Shown here piece by piece: positions 1 to 9,067 of a DNA stretch of 17,197 nt; the stretch's first letter is position 1, and each line of letters opens with the position of its first letter. The notes under the pieces were generated by a model, which was not told the origin of the DNA, ran no database searches, and was given only the letters and a program-made list of their open reading frames with translations. This DNA comes from JBQTIP01 sp052388025 (GTDB taxonomy: Bacteria > Actinomycetota > UBA4738 > HRBIN12). The DNA lies in NCBI GenBank assembly GCA_052388025.1, contig JBQTIP010000309.1:1-17197 (forward strand). The letters run 5' to 3'. Made by a program: the position numbers and the translations under genes.

Positions 1-640
1 TGACCAGGCGGCCGTGGGAAAGGATCGCGACGCCGTCCGCGATGTTCTGGACCTCGGAGAGGATGTGGCTCGACACGAACACGGTTCGCCCCTCATCCCC
101 CAGCCGCCGGAGCAGGTCGCGAACCTCCTTGATGCCGGCCGGGTCCAGCCCGTTCGCCGGCTCGTCCAGGATCAGCACCTCGGGGTCCTTGAGGAGAGCG
201 GTCGCGATCCCGAGGCGCTGGCGCATCCCCAGCGAGTAGGTCCGCACCGGGTCCCCGGCCCGATCTTCCAGGCCGACGCGGTCGAGCGCCGAGGCGATGG
301 ATCTCCGCCCGATGCCGTGGATGCGCCCGAACAGCTCGAGGTTCCGGCGTCCCGAGAACCGCGGGTACATCGCGGGCGTCTCGACGATCGAACCGACGCG
401 ACGGATCACGCTCGAGAGCTCCCGGCGCGTGTCGGCTCCGAGGAGTCGGCAGGCGCCCCGCGTGGGCCGGACCAGACCGAGCAGGCAGCGGATCGTGGTG
501 GTCTTGCCGGCGCCGTTCGGCCCGAGGAACCCGAAGACGCCGCCCTCGGGAACGGAGAGGGAGAGATCGTCGACGGCGACGATGCGGCCCCTGAGGCGCC
601 GGTATTCCTTCCGCAGCCCCTCGATCTCGATGACCGCCAT
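1..640 (-). CDS. ABC transporter ATP-binding protein, partial at the left edge
   Basis: This is the first 213 codons of an ABC ATPase that would power a membrane transporter. The reading frame runs from ATG at 640 to the window edge with no stop. Visible motifs in order are Walker A GPNGAGKTT (about residues 40-48), the signature YSLGMRQRLG (about 134-143), Walker B LILDEPANGLDP (about 154-165) and the switch histidine in VSSHILSEV (about 189-197). The SLGMRQRLG signature and the short N-terminus resemble the DrrA/CcmA-like class that pairs with ABC-2 type permeases, as in multidrug, lipid or antibiotic exporters. The permease should lie beyond the left edge, so the substrate cannot be told. 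A GGAGG lies about 6 nt before the start. The gene follows the Clp-N gene on the same strand after a 103-bp gap, and co-transcription is possible. The family call is firm; the substrate is unknown. Confidence 0.93.
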   Translation of the reverse strand, partial: MAVIEIEGLRKEYRRLRGRIVAVDDLSLSVPEGGVFGFLGPNGAGKTTTIRCLLGLVRPTRGACRLLGADTRRELSSVIRRVGSIVETPAMYPRFSGRRNLELFGRIHGIGRRSIASALDRVGLEDRAGDPVRTYSLGMRQRLGIATALLKDPEVLILDEPANGLDPAGIKEVRDLLRRLGDEGRTVFVSSHILSEVQNIADGVAILSHGRLV

Positions 641-743
641 CCGCCGCCTCCGGGAAGAGAGCCACAACCTTATTCGCCTTCCCAGACTTGATCACCGCGG
701 CGATTCGTTCCATCGCCCCCGGTGCCGGTTTCGGTCGGACGGT

Positions 744-1391
744 TCAGCCCCCGAGCAGCCCGATCGCCCTGCCGCAGGCCGTGCAGTAGACCACGCTCAC
801 GTCCCGTTCCTCCTCGCCCACGCCCCCGGGGATGGACATCACGCGACATGCGAGGGTGGTCGCGAGGTCCGCGCGGCAACCGGGGCAGAACGGTGGCTCT
901 CCCGTGGACTCCGGCCACGAGGTTGCGGACGCATGCTCGAGTCCCTCCTCGCCCGTGTAGCCCGACAGGAGCCGGATGACGCTCTGGCGAACGCGGTCGA
1001 GGTCCCCGCCGAGCTTCTGCAGGACCTGCGCGGCGACTCCTTCGCCCTCTCGGATCAGCCCGAGCAGGATGTGCTCGGTCCCGATGTAGTTGTGGCCGAG
1101 CTGGAGCCCCTCGCGGAGCGAAAGCTCGAGGACCTTCTTGGCCAGGGGTGTGAACGGTATGTGGCCGGTCGGCGCCGCCTGACCCTGCCCGATGATCTGC
1201 TCGACCCCGCGACGGACCGCCCCCAGGGATATGTCGAGCGATTCGAGGGCCTTGGCAGCAACGCCCTCGCCCTCGTGGATCAACCCGAGCAGGAGATGCT
1301 CGGTCCCGATGTAGTTGTGGTTCAGCATCCTCGCCTCTTCCTGGGCGAGGACGACGACCTTCCTTGCTCGATCCGTGAACCGCTCGAACAC
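744..1391 (-). CDS. Stand-alone Clp-N domain protein with C-terminal zinc-ribbon-like tail
   Basis: The 215-residue protein opens exactly like ClpC (MFERFTDRARKVVVLAQEEA) and carries both Clp-N repeats. Each contains HNYIGTEH followed by LLLGLI or ILLGLI (about residues 25-38 and 100-113). The Clp-N pair ends near residue 146. There is no AAA+ ATPase: no Walker motifs follow and the frame stops at 215. Instead, residues 165-215 hold two CxxC knuckles, C169-P-G-C172 and C203-T-A-C206, plus C182, which looks like a zinc ribbon. In ClpC the N domain binds adaptors and substrates such as phospho-arginine proteins. A free copy could act as an adaptor, a decoy or a substrate receptor; this is inference. 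The start is GTG at 1391, chosen because it matches the ClpC N-terminus; no strong Shine-Dalgarno is seen. The gene is divergent from the HTH-membrane gene at 1507. It is unlikely to be a truncated clpC, because the tail is ordered and cysteine-rich rather than decayed ATPase. Confidence 0.88.
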   Translation of the reverse strand: MFERFTDRARKVVVLAQEEARMLNHNYIGTEHLLLGLIHEGEGVAAKALESLDISLGAVRRGVEQIIGQGQAAPTGHIPFTPLAKKVLELSLREGLQLGHNYIGTEHILLGLIREGEGVAAQVLQKLGGDLDRVRQSVIRLLSGYTGEEGLEHASATSWPESTGEPPFCPGCRADLATTLACRVMSIPGGVGEEERDVSVVYCTACGRAIGLLGG

Positions 1392-1491
1392 CAGGCGAGC
1401 ATAGGCCTGGCGTCGGGCGAATGGGTAGACAAGTTGCGGTAACGGTGAAAGGGAGTGTCTATACCCTCTCGGCAGATCGATTGGAGGCGGC

Positions 1492-1497
1492 TAGTGT
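1492..1497 (+). promoter_or_regulatory. Candidate -10 element of the HTH-membrane gene
   Basis: TAGTGT matches TAnnnT and ends 9 nt before ATG 1507. This distance fits a transcript starting at or very near the start codon. It would explain why the only purine-rich GGAGG sits too close to the ATG to serve as a ribosome site. No convincing -35 box is visible, so the call is tentative. Confidence 0.25.
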
Positions 1498-1506
1498 CTA
1501 GGAGGT

Positions 1507-2090
1507 ATGGACAGGATCGAACGGGCCCGCAGCCTGCGCGAGGAATACGAGTCGGCGCTCGACGAAGCTGAGCGGCGTAGGGCCGCCTACCACCACGAGA
1601 TCATCAAGCTCCACCGGTCGGGGATGTCACTTCGCGAGATCGCAGAGGGGCTGCGGGTCTCGCATCAGCGCGTGCACCAGATCGTGAACGGCAGCGCCGT
1701 CGCGGAGCGGCGCGGGCGGCGGGTCGCCGCCAGGGCGGCGGTTACGGCACTGATGCTCGTGGGGGCCTCAGGCCTCGGCTTCCTCGCCGGCCATTGGGGA
1801 GACGACGCCGGGCCGGCCCGCGTCAGCCCATCGCCCTCTCTCGCGCCGTCGAGCCTCGCCTATTGCCTTTCCTCCCCCGTCCGCGGAGCTCTGCGAATCA
1901 CGACGGTGGTCGACGGACGGTGTCCGACGATGGCGCGATCGGACGGCGGGACGGTCACGGTGATCGATCCTGCGACCGGGAAGATCGTGGCCGTCATGTA
2001 CGAAGAGGGGGCGACGGACCTCTCGACATCGCTGCGAATCATTGCTACGTACGGGCTCCGGCTCGGGCAGAGTCCTTCGACACCAGGGGG

Positions 2091-2109
<19 letters not shown>
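1507..2109 (+). CDS. Membrane-anchored helix-turn-helix protein
   Basis: The 200-residue protein has three parts. An N-terminal charged helix (1-35) leads into a helix-turn-helix at about 37-61, with SLREIAEGLRVSHQRVHQIV resembling sigma region 4 or small transposase HTHs. A hydrophobic segment (about 76-96, ALMLVGASGLGFLAG) follows a positively charged stretch, so the N-terminus should be cytoplasmic and the C-terminus outside. The outer part (about 97-200) begins with a Pro/Ser-rich linker and has two cysteines that could pair. This resembles a one-component membrane-tethered regulator in layout, but I do not recognise the outer domain and the target is unknown. An in-frame stop at 1492 makes ATG 1507 the only good start that keeps the HTH. 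A GGAGG ends only one base before it, too close for normal use, so the message may be leaderless. The last 19 bases overlap the convergent tRNA-Leu gene. Confidence 0.75.
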
Positions 2110-2175
<66 letters not shown>

Positions 2176-2190
2176 GAGACGCGGGCCCTC

Positions 2191-2219
2191 ATGCTAGCAG
2201 CCGGCCCTCGAGCAACGAA
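2191..2219 (-). promoter_or_regulatory. Candidate promoter of tRNA-Leu
   Basis: On the minus strand TTCGTT (2219-2214) and TAGCAT (2196-2191) are separated by 17 bp. The predicted start near 2184 would give a leader of about 8 nt before the tRNA at 2175. The -35 box is weak; the spacing and -10 are good. Confidence 0.4.
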
Positions 2220-2239
2220 TGGAACCGGAGGCCCGCGGA

Positions 2240-2245
2240 TATAAT
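2240..2245 (+). promoter_or_regulatory. Consensus -10 box (TATAAT) of the fhaA operon
   Basis: A perfect TATAAT stands out in GC-rich DNA 42 bp before the GTG at 2288. The -35 region, around 2217-2222, is not a clear match. Transcription would start near 2252 and give a leader of about 36 nt. The box lies downstream of the longer in-frame ATG at 2219, which argues that the ATG is not the real fhaA start. Confidence 0.55.
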
Positions 2246-2287
2246 CGCCGGGACCGGGCCGTCTACCTGGGCAAACGCGACCGAACC

Positions 2288-2980
2288 GTGCCGATCCTCC
2301 GTGACTTCGAACGCCGCCTCGGGAACATGGTCGAGGGCTTCTTCGCGACGGCGTTCCGGAGCGGCCTTCAGCCCGTGGAGCTCGCGAAACGTCTCCTTCG
2401 CGAGATGGACTCCGGCAAGACCGTGGGGGTTCGCGACGTGTGGGCGCCCAACCACTTCGTGTTCGTCCTCTCCCCCTCCGACCGCGACCGATTCGAGCAG
2501 GCCGAACAGGCACTGATCGCCGAGCTGAAGCGGGTGGTCCGCGACGGCGCGGCCGAGCGCGGGTGGGGGCTCCTCGGCCCGCCGGAGGTCTCGTTCGAGA
2601 CCAACGATTCCCTCGGCAAGGGGAAGTTCCGTTGCGAGGCCTCCCTGGTTGAGGGCGAGGATCAGTCGGAGCTCCTGCCGGCGTCCGCCGGCGACGTGGC
2701 GCTCGTGATGCTGGAGAACGGCGAGCCGACGAAGACCTACCGGCTCCGGAAGGAGATCGTGACGCTCGGCCGGCTGGCGGAGTGCGACGTCGTCATCCCC
2801 GATCCGGGCGCCTCCCGACGGCACGCCCGTATCCGGCACGAGGACGGCACGTACGTCCTGACCGACCTCGGATCGACGAACGGCACGCTCGTGAACGACG
2901 AGGCGGTGCGGGAGCGGCGCCTCGAGGACGGCGACCGAATCACGATCGGGGCGACCGTGCTCGAGTTCCGGAGGGCCTGA
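2288..2980 (+). CDS. fhaA: FhaA: DUF3662 plus FHA domain protein
   Basis: The 230-residue cytoplasmic protein is the FhaA of the actinobacterial cell-wall cluster. It has an N-terminal DUF3662 domain (about 1-120, beginning ILRDFERRLGNMVEGFFATA) and a C-terminal FHA domain (about 150-228) with the hallmark GR, SRRHARI and DLGSTNGTLVND motifs that bind phosphothreonine. In mycobacteria FhaA binds phosphorylated MviN (MurJ) and helps control peptidoglycan precursor export. A similar role here is inferred. I place the start at GTG 2288, which gives the family's usual short N-terminus and lies downstream of a TATAAT. An in-frame ATG at 2219 would add 23 residues encoded upstream of that promoter. 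The linker between domains is short, so the protein is smaller than mycobacterial FhaA. The next gene follows after 3 nt. Confidence 0.9.
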   Translation: MPILRDFERRLGNMVEGFFATAFRSGLQPVELAKRLLREMDSGKTVGVRDVWAPNHFVFVLSPSDRDRFEQAEQALIAELKRVVRDGAAERGWGLLGPPEVSFETNDSLGKGKFRCEASLVEGEDQSELLPASAGDVALVMLENGEPTKTYRLRKEIVTLGRLAECDVVIPDPGASRRHARIRHEDGTYVLTDLGSTNGTLVNDEAVRERRLEDGDRITIGATVLEFRRA

Positions 2981-2983
2981 GCC

Positions 2984-3442
2984 GTGTCGCCGTTCGTTCT
3001 CTCGGTGCTGAAGTACTCGCTCCTCGTGCTGCTGTACCTCTTCATCTACCGAGCGGTGAAAGCCGTCACCGTCGATCTCCGGGGGCAGCGGCACCCCAAG
3101 CGGGCAGCGGCGAAGCCGACCCCTGCACCTCGAACGTCGAAGGGCGGCAAGGCGCCCACATCCGTCGCGGTCCGATCGGCCGACGGGAAGAAGCTCGGCA
3201 GCTACCGGCTCGCCTCCTCGCTCGAGATCGGCCGGGCGGAGTCCTCCGGCATCCGGCTGGACGACACCTACGTGTCGCAGGTTCACGCCAAGCTGTACGG
3301 GAGGAACGGCGTCTGGTTCGTGGAGGACATGGGCTCGACCAACGGCACTTACGTGAACGACGGACGGGTCCAAGATCCCGTCGAGGTCCACGCCGGGGAC
3401 CGCATCCGGGTCGGCAAGACCCTGCTGGAGCTGCGGCGATGA
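2984..3442 (+). CDS. fhaB: FhaB (FipA): membrane-anchored FHA protein
   Basis: The 152-residue protein has one N-terminal transmembrane helix (about 6-26, LSVLKYSLLVLLYLFIYRAV), a basic Pro/Ala/Lys-rich linker (about 35-60), and an FHA domain (about 65-152) with LEIGRAESS, YVSQVHAKLYG and DMGSTNGTYVND. It should dock phosphothreonine proteins at the membrane. The mycobacterial counterpart FipA links PknB-type signalling to the division machinery. The start is GTG 2984, with GGAGGG 8 nt upstream. It lies 3 nt after fhaA, and its stop overlaps the pstP ATG (ATGA at 3439-3442), so translation is probably coupled. Nothing is missing compared with the family. Confidence 0.93.
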   Translation: MSPFVLSVLKYSLLVLLYLFIYRAVKAVTVDLRGQRHPKRAAAKPTPAPRTSKGGKAPTSVAVRSADGKKLGSYRLASSLEIGRAESSGIRLDDTYVSQVHAKLYGRNGVWFVEDMGSTNGTYVNDGRVQDPVEVHAGDRIRVGKTLLELRR

Positions 3443-4611
3443 GGGTGGTGGCCGGCGCGGCCACCGACATCGGCAAGGTCCGCGAGGGCAACGAGGACCG
3501 GTACCTGAGCGACGATCCGCTGTTCGCCGTGGCCGACGGCATGGGCGGCCATCGGGGCGGCGAGGTGGCGTCCAGGCTCGCCCTCGACATCTTGGAGGAC
3601 CTGTTCCGACGGGATCGGGGAAGCAGCCTCACGGGGAAGGTCCAAGAGGCCAACCGGGCGGTCTTCGAGCGATCCCAGCGGGACCGGAAGGTCGCTGGGA
3701 TGGGGACGACGCTCACGGCGGCTGTGTTGGAGAAGGATCAAGTTCGCCTGGCGCACGTCGGCGACTCGCGCGCGTACCTGTTCCGCGACGACGAGCTCCA
3801 GCTCCTGACCGAGGACCACACGCTGGTGCGCCGGATGACCGAGCAGGGCGAGATCACGAAGGAGGAGGCCGAGACCCATCCGTATCGCAGCGTACTGACC
3901 CGGGCGCTCGGCGTCGATCCGCGCGTCGCGGTCGACGAGGCCCTACTCGAGCTGCGTGAGGCCGACCGACTCCTGCTATGCACGGACGGGCTCACCGGGA
4001 TGGTGGCCGAAGAGCAGATCCAAGCGATCCTGAAGGAGACCCGCGATCCGCAGGAGGCTGCCGATCACCTGATCCGAGCCGCCAACACCGCCGGCGGCAT
4101 CGACAACATCACCGTGGTCGTCCTGGACTTCGAGGCCGACGACCGCGATCAAGTTGATCTGGAGGCGGGGGCGCACGAGGCTACGGAGAAGGGGCCGGCG
4201 GGTGTGCGGAGCGGGGGTGGGGATGGAAAGGCAAGCGGAGCACCCCCGCCGGCCCACCCGACCCGAGCCCGGCGTGTATCGCTCGGCCGCATCGCCGTCT
4301 ATGCAGGAGTTCCGGCCGCCGTCCTCGTGATCGGCCTCGTCGGCTTGCGCTTCTACCTCGACTCGCAGTGGTACGTGGGCGCGCACAACGGCCATGTGGC
4401 CGTGTTCCGCGGGATCCCGGTCGAGGTCGCGGGGTTCGAGCTCCACGAGCCGGTCGTCGTCACGACGCTGTCGGCCGAGGACGCGCAAGGGCTCGCGCTG
4501 TACGAGGATCTCGAGGAGGGCATCACCGCCGAGGATCGAGCCGACGCCGACGCCATCGTCGAGCAGATCCGCGTCGATCTCTCCCGCCTTGTTCCGGAGC
4601 CGGCGGCGTGA
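3439..4611 (+). CDS. pstP: PP2C-family Ser/Thr phosphatase (PstP)
   Basis: The 390-residue membrane phosphatase reverses PknB phosphorylation. The PP2C domain (about 1-235) keeps the metal-binding and catalytic signatures: GNEDR with E19-D20, ADGMGG with D33-G34, HVGDSRAYL, CTDGLTG with D183, and GGIDNITVVV with D222-N223. A low-complexity linker (about 236-283) leads to one transmembrane helix (about 285-305, AVYAGVPAAVLVIGLVGL). An extracytoplasmic tail of about 85 residues follows, containing the YVGAHNGHVAVFRGIP motif common in PstP proteins. The start is ATG 3439, which overlaps the fhaB stop and has GGAG 8 nt upstream. A longer open frame upstream only reads through fhaB in another frame. 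The stop overlaps the rodA GTG (GTGA at 4608-4611). Confidence 0.96.
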   Translation: MRVVAGAATDIGKVREGNEDRYLSDDPLFAVADGMGGHRGGEVASRLALDILEDLFRRDRGSSLTGKVQEANRAVFERSQRDRKVAGMGTTLTAAVLEKDQVRLAHVGDSRAYLFRDDELQLLTEDHTLVRRMTEQGEITKEEAETHPYRSVLTRALGVDPRVAVDEALLELREADRLLLCTDGLTGMVAEEQIQAILKETRDPQEAADHLIRAANTAGGIDNITVVVLDFEADDRDQVDLEAGAHEATEKGPAGVRSGGGDGKASGAPPPAHPTRARRVSLGRIAVYAGVPAAVLVIGLVGLRFYLDSQWYVGAHNGHVAVFRGIPVEVAGFELHEPVVVTTLSAEDAQGLALYEDLEEGITAEDRADADAIVEQIRVDLSRLVPEPAA

Positions 4612-5909
4612 GCCGGGCCGCCGTCCCTCGGCAACGACCCCGCGTCGGCGGCGCTCTCGCACTCACGATCCTCGCGCTGGTCGTCTCTGTCGGCGCGTAC
4701 ACCCTCGTCGGCCTCGGGAAGAGAGGACGTGTGCCGGTCAACCTCGCCCTGTACGGGTCCGTCTTCGTACTCGGGTATCTTGCCGCGCATCTCGTCATCC
4801 GTCGCCTGGCCCCGTCGGCCGACCACGCGCTGTTCCCGACCGCCGGCGTGCTCGCCGGGCTGGGGTTCGCCATGATCTTCCGACTCTCGGGCGGGCTCGC
4901 CGCCGAGCAGGCGACGTGGCTCGTGATCGGGCTGGTGGCGTTCACGGTGACGCTCGCCGTCATCCGCGACCACCGCCAGCTGGACGCGTTCACGTACACG
5001 ATCGGCCTCGTCGGCCTGGGCCTGCTGCTGTTGCCCATCGTCCCGGGCCTGGGACGGGAGATCAACGGCGCGCGCCTGTGGGTAAAGGTCGGCGACCTCG
5101 GGTTCCAGCCGGCGGAGCTCGGCAAGGTGCTGATCGTGGTCTTCCTCGCGTCTTATCTGAACGCCAAGAAGGAACTCCTGCAGGCCGCCACCGGCCGGCT
5201 GGGACCGTTCCAGCTGCCACAGGCCAAGCATCTGGGGCCGGTGCTCGTCGCATGGGGCGCTTCGCTCGCCGTGCTGTTCCTCGAGCGTGACCTGGGCGCC
5301 TCGCTCCTGTTCTTCGCCATCTTCGTCGTCATGCTGTGGGTGGCCACCGCGCGGGGCGCCTACCTTGCGATCGGGACCCTGCTCTTCGCTGCGGGCGCGG
5401 CCGCCGGCTACTCCGCGTTCGCGCACGTCCAGCTCCGCGTCGACGTCTGGCTCCACGCGCTCGACCCGGCGAAGGTCTTCGACCAGGGCTACGGCCAGCT
5501 CGCCCAGGGGCAGTTCGCGATGGCCTCCGGCGGCCTGGTCGGGACCGGCCTCGGGCGAGGGTCGCCGGGGCTCATCCCGTTCGCCTCGACCGACTTCATC
5601 TTCGCCTCGATCGGCGAGGAGCTGGGGCTCCTCGGAACCGCGGCCGTGCTGCTCCTGTTCGTCGTGCTGGTGGGCCGCGGGCTGAAGGCCGCGCTCGACT
5701 GCCGCGACGGGTTCGGCAAGCTCTTGGCGGCCGGGTTGACGGCGATCATCGGCCTGCAGGCCTTCGTGATCGTGGGCGGCGTGACCCGGGTGATCCCGCT
5801 CACCGGCATCACGCTGCCCTTCGTCTCCTACGGCGGCTCCAGCCTGGTATCCAACTTCGTCCTGCTCGCGCTGCTCATCCGCGTGTCTTCCGGGCGTCGC
5901 GATGGATAG
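4608..5909 (+). CDS. rodA: SEDS-family peptidoglycan glycosyltransferase (RodA/FtsW)
   Basis: The 433-residue polytopic membrane protein belongs to the SEDS family that polymerises lipid II into glycan strands. Sequence hallmarks are FQPAELGKV in the middle, LERDLGASLLFF, the outer loop around ALDPAKVFDQGYGQLAQGQ where the family's catalytic Asp lies, and the C-terminal ITLPFVSYGGSSLVSNF. About ten hydrophobic segments are visible. The start is GTG 4608, overlapping the pstP stop, with GGAG 8 nt upstream. The open frame extends further upstream but only inside pstP. The gene overlaps pbpA by 8 nt, as expected for a glycosyltransferase made together with its cognate class B transpeptidase. The position next to pbpA favours RodA (elongation) over FtsW, which normally sits in the mur/fts cluster. 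Confidence 0.95.
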   Translation: MSRAAVPRQRPRVGGALALTILALVVSVGAYTLVGLGKRGRVPVNLALYGSVFVLGYLAAHLVIRRLAPSADHALFPTAGVLAGLGFAMIFRLSGGLAAEQATWLVIGLVAFTVTLAVIRDHRQLDAFTYTIGLVGLGLLLLPIVPGLGREINGARLWVKVGDLGFQPAELGKVLIVVFLASYLNAKKELLQAATGRLGPFQLPQAKHLGPVLVAWGASLAVLFLERDLGASLLFFAIFVVMLWVATARGAYLAIGTLLFAAGAAAGYSAFAHVQLRVDVWLHALDPAKVFDQGYGQLAQGQFAMASGGLVGTGLGRGSPGLIPFASTDFIFASIGEELGLLGTAAVLLLFVVLVGRGLKAALDCRDGFGKLLAAGLTAIIGLQAFVIVGGVTRVIPLTGITLPFVSYGGSSLVSNFVLLALLIRVSSGRRDG

Positions 5910-7374
5910 GCAAATCCGCCGGCTGGGCCTTGCCCTGCTGCTGTTGTTCCTCGTGCTGCTCGCGCAGCTCAACTACATCCAGGTATTCGCGGCCGGCCGG
6001 CTGGCCGAGAACCCTGCGAACGCGCTCCGCCGGATCATCGCGGAGTACGAGGTCGACCGCGGGAGCATCCTGGCCCGGGACGGCTCCACGGTCCTGGCGG
6101 TCAGTAGGAAGACGCGCGGAGAGCTCAAGTACCTGCGCCGGTACCCGCAGGGCGAGCTGTACGGGGGCGTTACCGGGTTCTACTCGCTGATCTTCGATCG
6201 GACCGAGCTCGAGCGGGCCTACAACGAGTTCCTGATCGGCGACGCGCCCGAGCTCCTGCCCGCGACGCTGGCCGACCAGATCTTGGGCCGCCCGAAGCAT
6301 GGCGCCTCGATCATCACGACGATCGACCCCGAGATCCAACGCGTGGCGGCCGCGGCGCTCGCGGGCCAGCCCGGCGCGGTGCTCGCGATGGACCCGCGAA
6401 CCGGAGACGTACTCGCCTTGGTCGCGAACCCTGGCTTCGACCCGAACGAGCTCTCGTCCCAGGATCCGAGACAGATCCGCGCAGCGTGGGACCGCCTGAA
6501 CGCCGATCCCGATAAGCCGTTGCTCTCGCGCGCGATCGACGAGCTGTTCCCCCCAGGGTCGACCTTCAAGATCGTGACGGCGGCCGCGGCACTCGAGAAC
6601 GGCTTCGGCCCGGACAGCCTGTGGGACAACCCTCCCGAGCTCACGCTGCCGCAGACGACGGCGAAGCTCGGGAACTTCGGAGGGGAGCACTGCCTCGGTG
6701 GCGCGCCGCAGATCACCCTGGCCGATGCCCTGCGCGTCTCCTGCAACGTCGTGTTCGGCGAGATCGGGCTGGCGCTGGGCGCCGATGCGCTGTCCCAGCA
6801 AGCGCGCGCGTTCGGCTTCTCCGGCGACGTGGCCTTCGATATCCCGTTCGAGGAAGGGTTCTTCCCTGAGCCGGTCTACTTCGATCAACGCATCCCGGCG
6901 ATCGCGTTCTCCGCCGTCGGCCAGGACAACGTGACGGCCAACCCGCTGCAGATGGCGCTAGTCGCATCGGCGATCGCGAACGGCGGCGTACAGATGCGCC
7001 CGAGGCTGGTCACCGAGATCCGCGATCCGAGCGGGCAGATCGTGAAGTCCTTCCAGCCGCAGGTTTGGGGACAACCGATCTCTCCGGAGACGGCGGCGGC
7101 GCTAACCGAGATGATGGTGGCCGTGGTCGGGAGCGGGACGGGAACCGCCGCGCAGATCGCCGGAGTCACGGTAGCCGGCAAGACCGGGACCGCAGAGCAC
7201 GGCGAGGGCGAGGCGCCCCACGCGTGGTTCGTCGCGTTCGCCCCGGCCGAGCAGCCGCAGATCGTCGTCGCGGTGATCGTGCTCGACGGCGGTAGCCTTG
7301 GCGACGAGGCAACGGGCGGCCGGGTGGCCGCCCCGATCGCGAGAGCGGTCATCGAGGCCGCGCTGTTCGGATGA
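5902..7374 (+). CDS. pbpA: Class B penicillin-binding protein PbpA (transpeptidase)
   Basis: The 490-residue protein has an N-terminal membrane anchor (about 8-27), a dimerisation/pedestal region (about 45-140) and a transpeptidase domain (about 150-488). The active-site motifs are all present: S220-T-F-K223 (SxxK with the acylated serine), S280-C-N282 (SxN) and K427-T-G429. It crosslinks peptide stems outside the membrane, presumably together with the SEDS protein encoded just upstream. Length and architecture match the mycobacterial PbpA and Streptomyces counterparts. The ATG at 5902 overlaps the rodA stop by 8 nt, and the Shine-Dalgarno is weak, consistent with translational coupling. The gene ends 19 nt before pknB. 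Confidence 0.96.
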   Translation: MDRQIRRLGLALLLLFLVLLAQLNYIQVFAAGRLAENPANALRRIIAEYEVDRGSILARDGSTVLAVSRKTRGELKYLRRYPQGELYGGVTGFYSLIFDRTELERAYNEFLIGDAPELLPATLADQILGRPKHGASIITTIDPEIQRVAAAALAGQPGAVLAMDPRTGDVLALVANPGFDPNELSSQDPRQIRAAWDRLNADPDKPLLSRAIDELFPPGSTFKIVTAAAALENGFGPDSLWDNPPELTLPQTTAKLGNFGGEHCLGGAPQITLADALRVSCNVVFGEIGLALGADALSQQARAFGFSGDVAFDIPFEEGFFPEPVYFDQRIPAIAFSAVGQDNVTANPLQMALVASAIANGGVQMRPRLVTEIRDPSGQIVKSFQPQVWGQPISPETAAALTEMMVAVVGSGTGTAAQIAGVTVAGKTGTAEHGEGEAPHAWFVAFAPAEQPQIVVAVIVLDGGSLGDEATGGRVAAPIARAVIEAALFG

Positions 7375-7393
7375 GCGGCGAAGGGACGAACGC

Positions 7394-9066
<1,673 letters not shown>

Positions 9067-9067
<1 letters not shown>

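Noticed and set aside
93..713. Minus-strand ORF opening at ATG 713 with MERIAAVIKSGKANKVVALF.
   Set aside because: It soon enters the out-of-frame shadow of the ABC ATPase, with the Arg/Pro-rich composition typical of wrong frames in GC-rich DNA. The ATPase starts at 640.
4353..5972. A 539-codon minus-strand ORF antisense to pstP, rodA and pbpA.
   Set aside because: Its charged, repetitive composition mirrors transmembrane codons on the other strand; no family resemblance.
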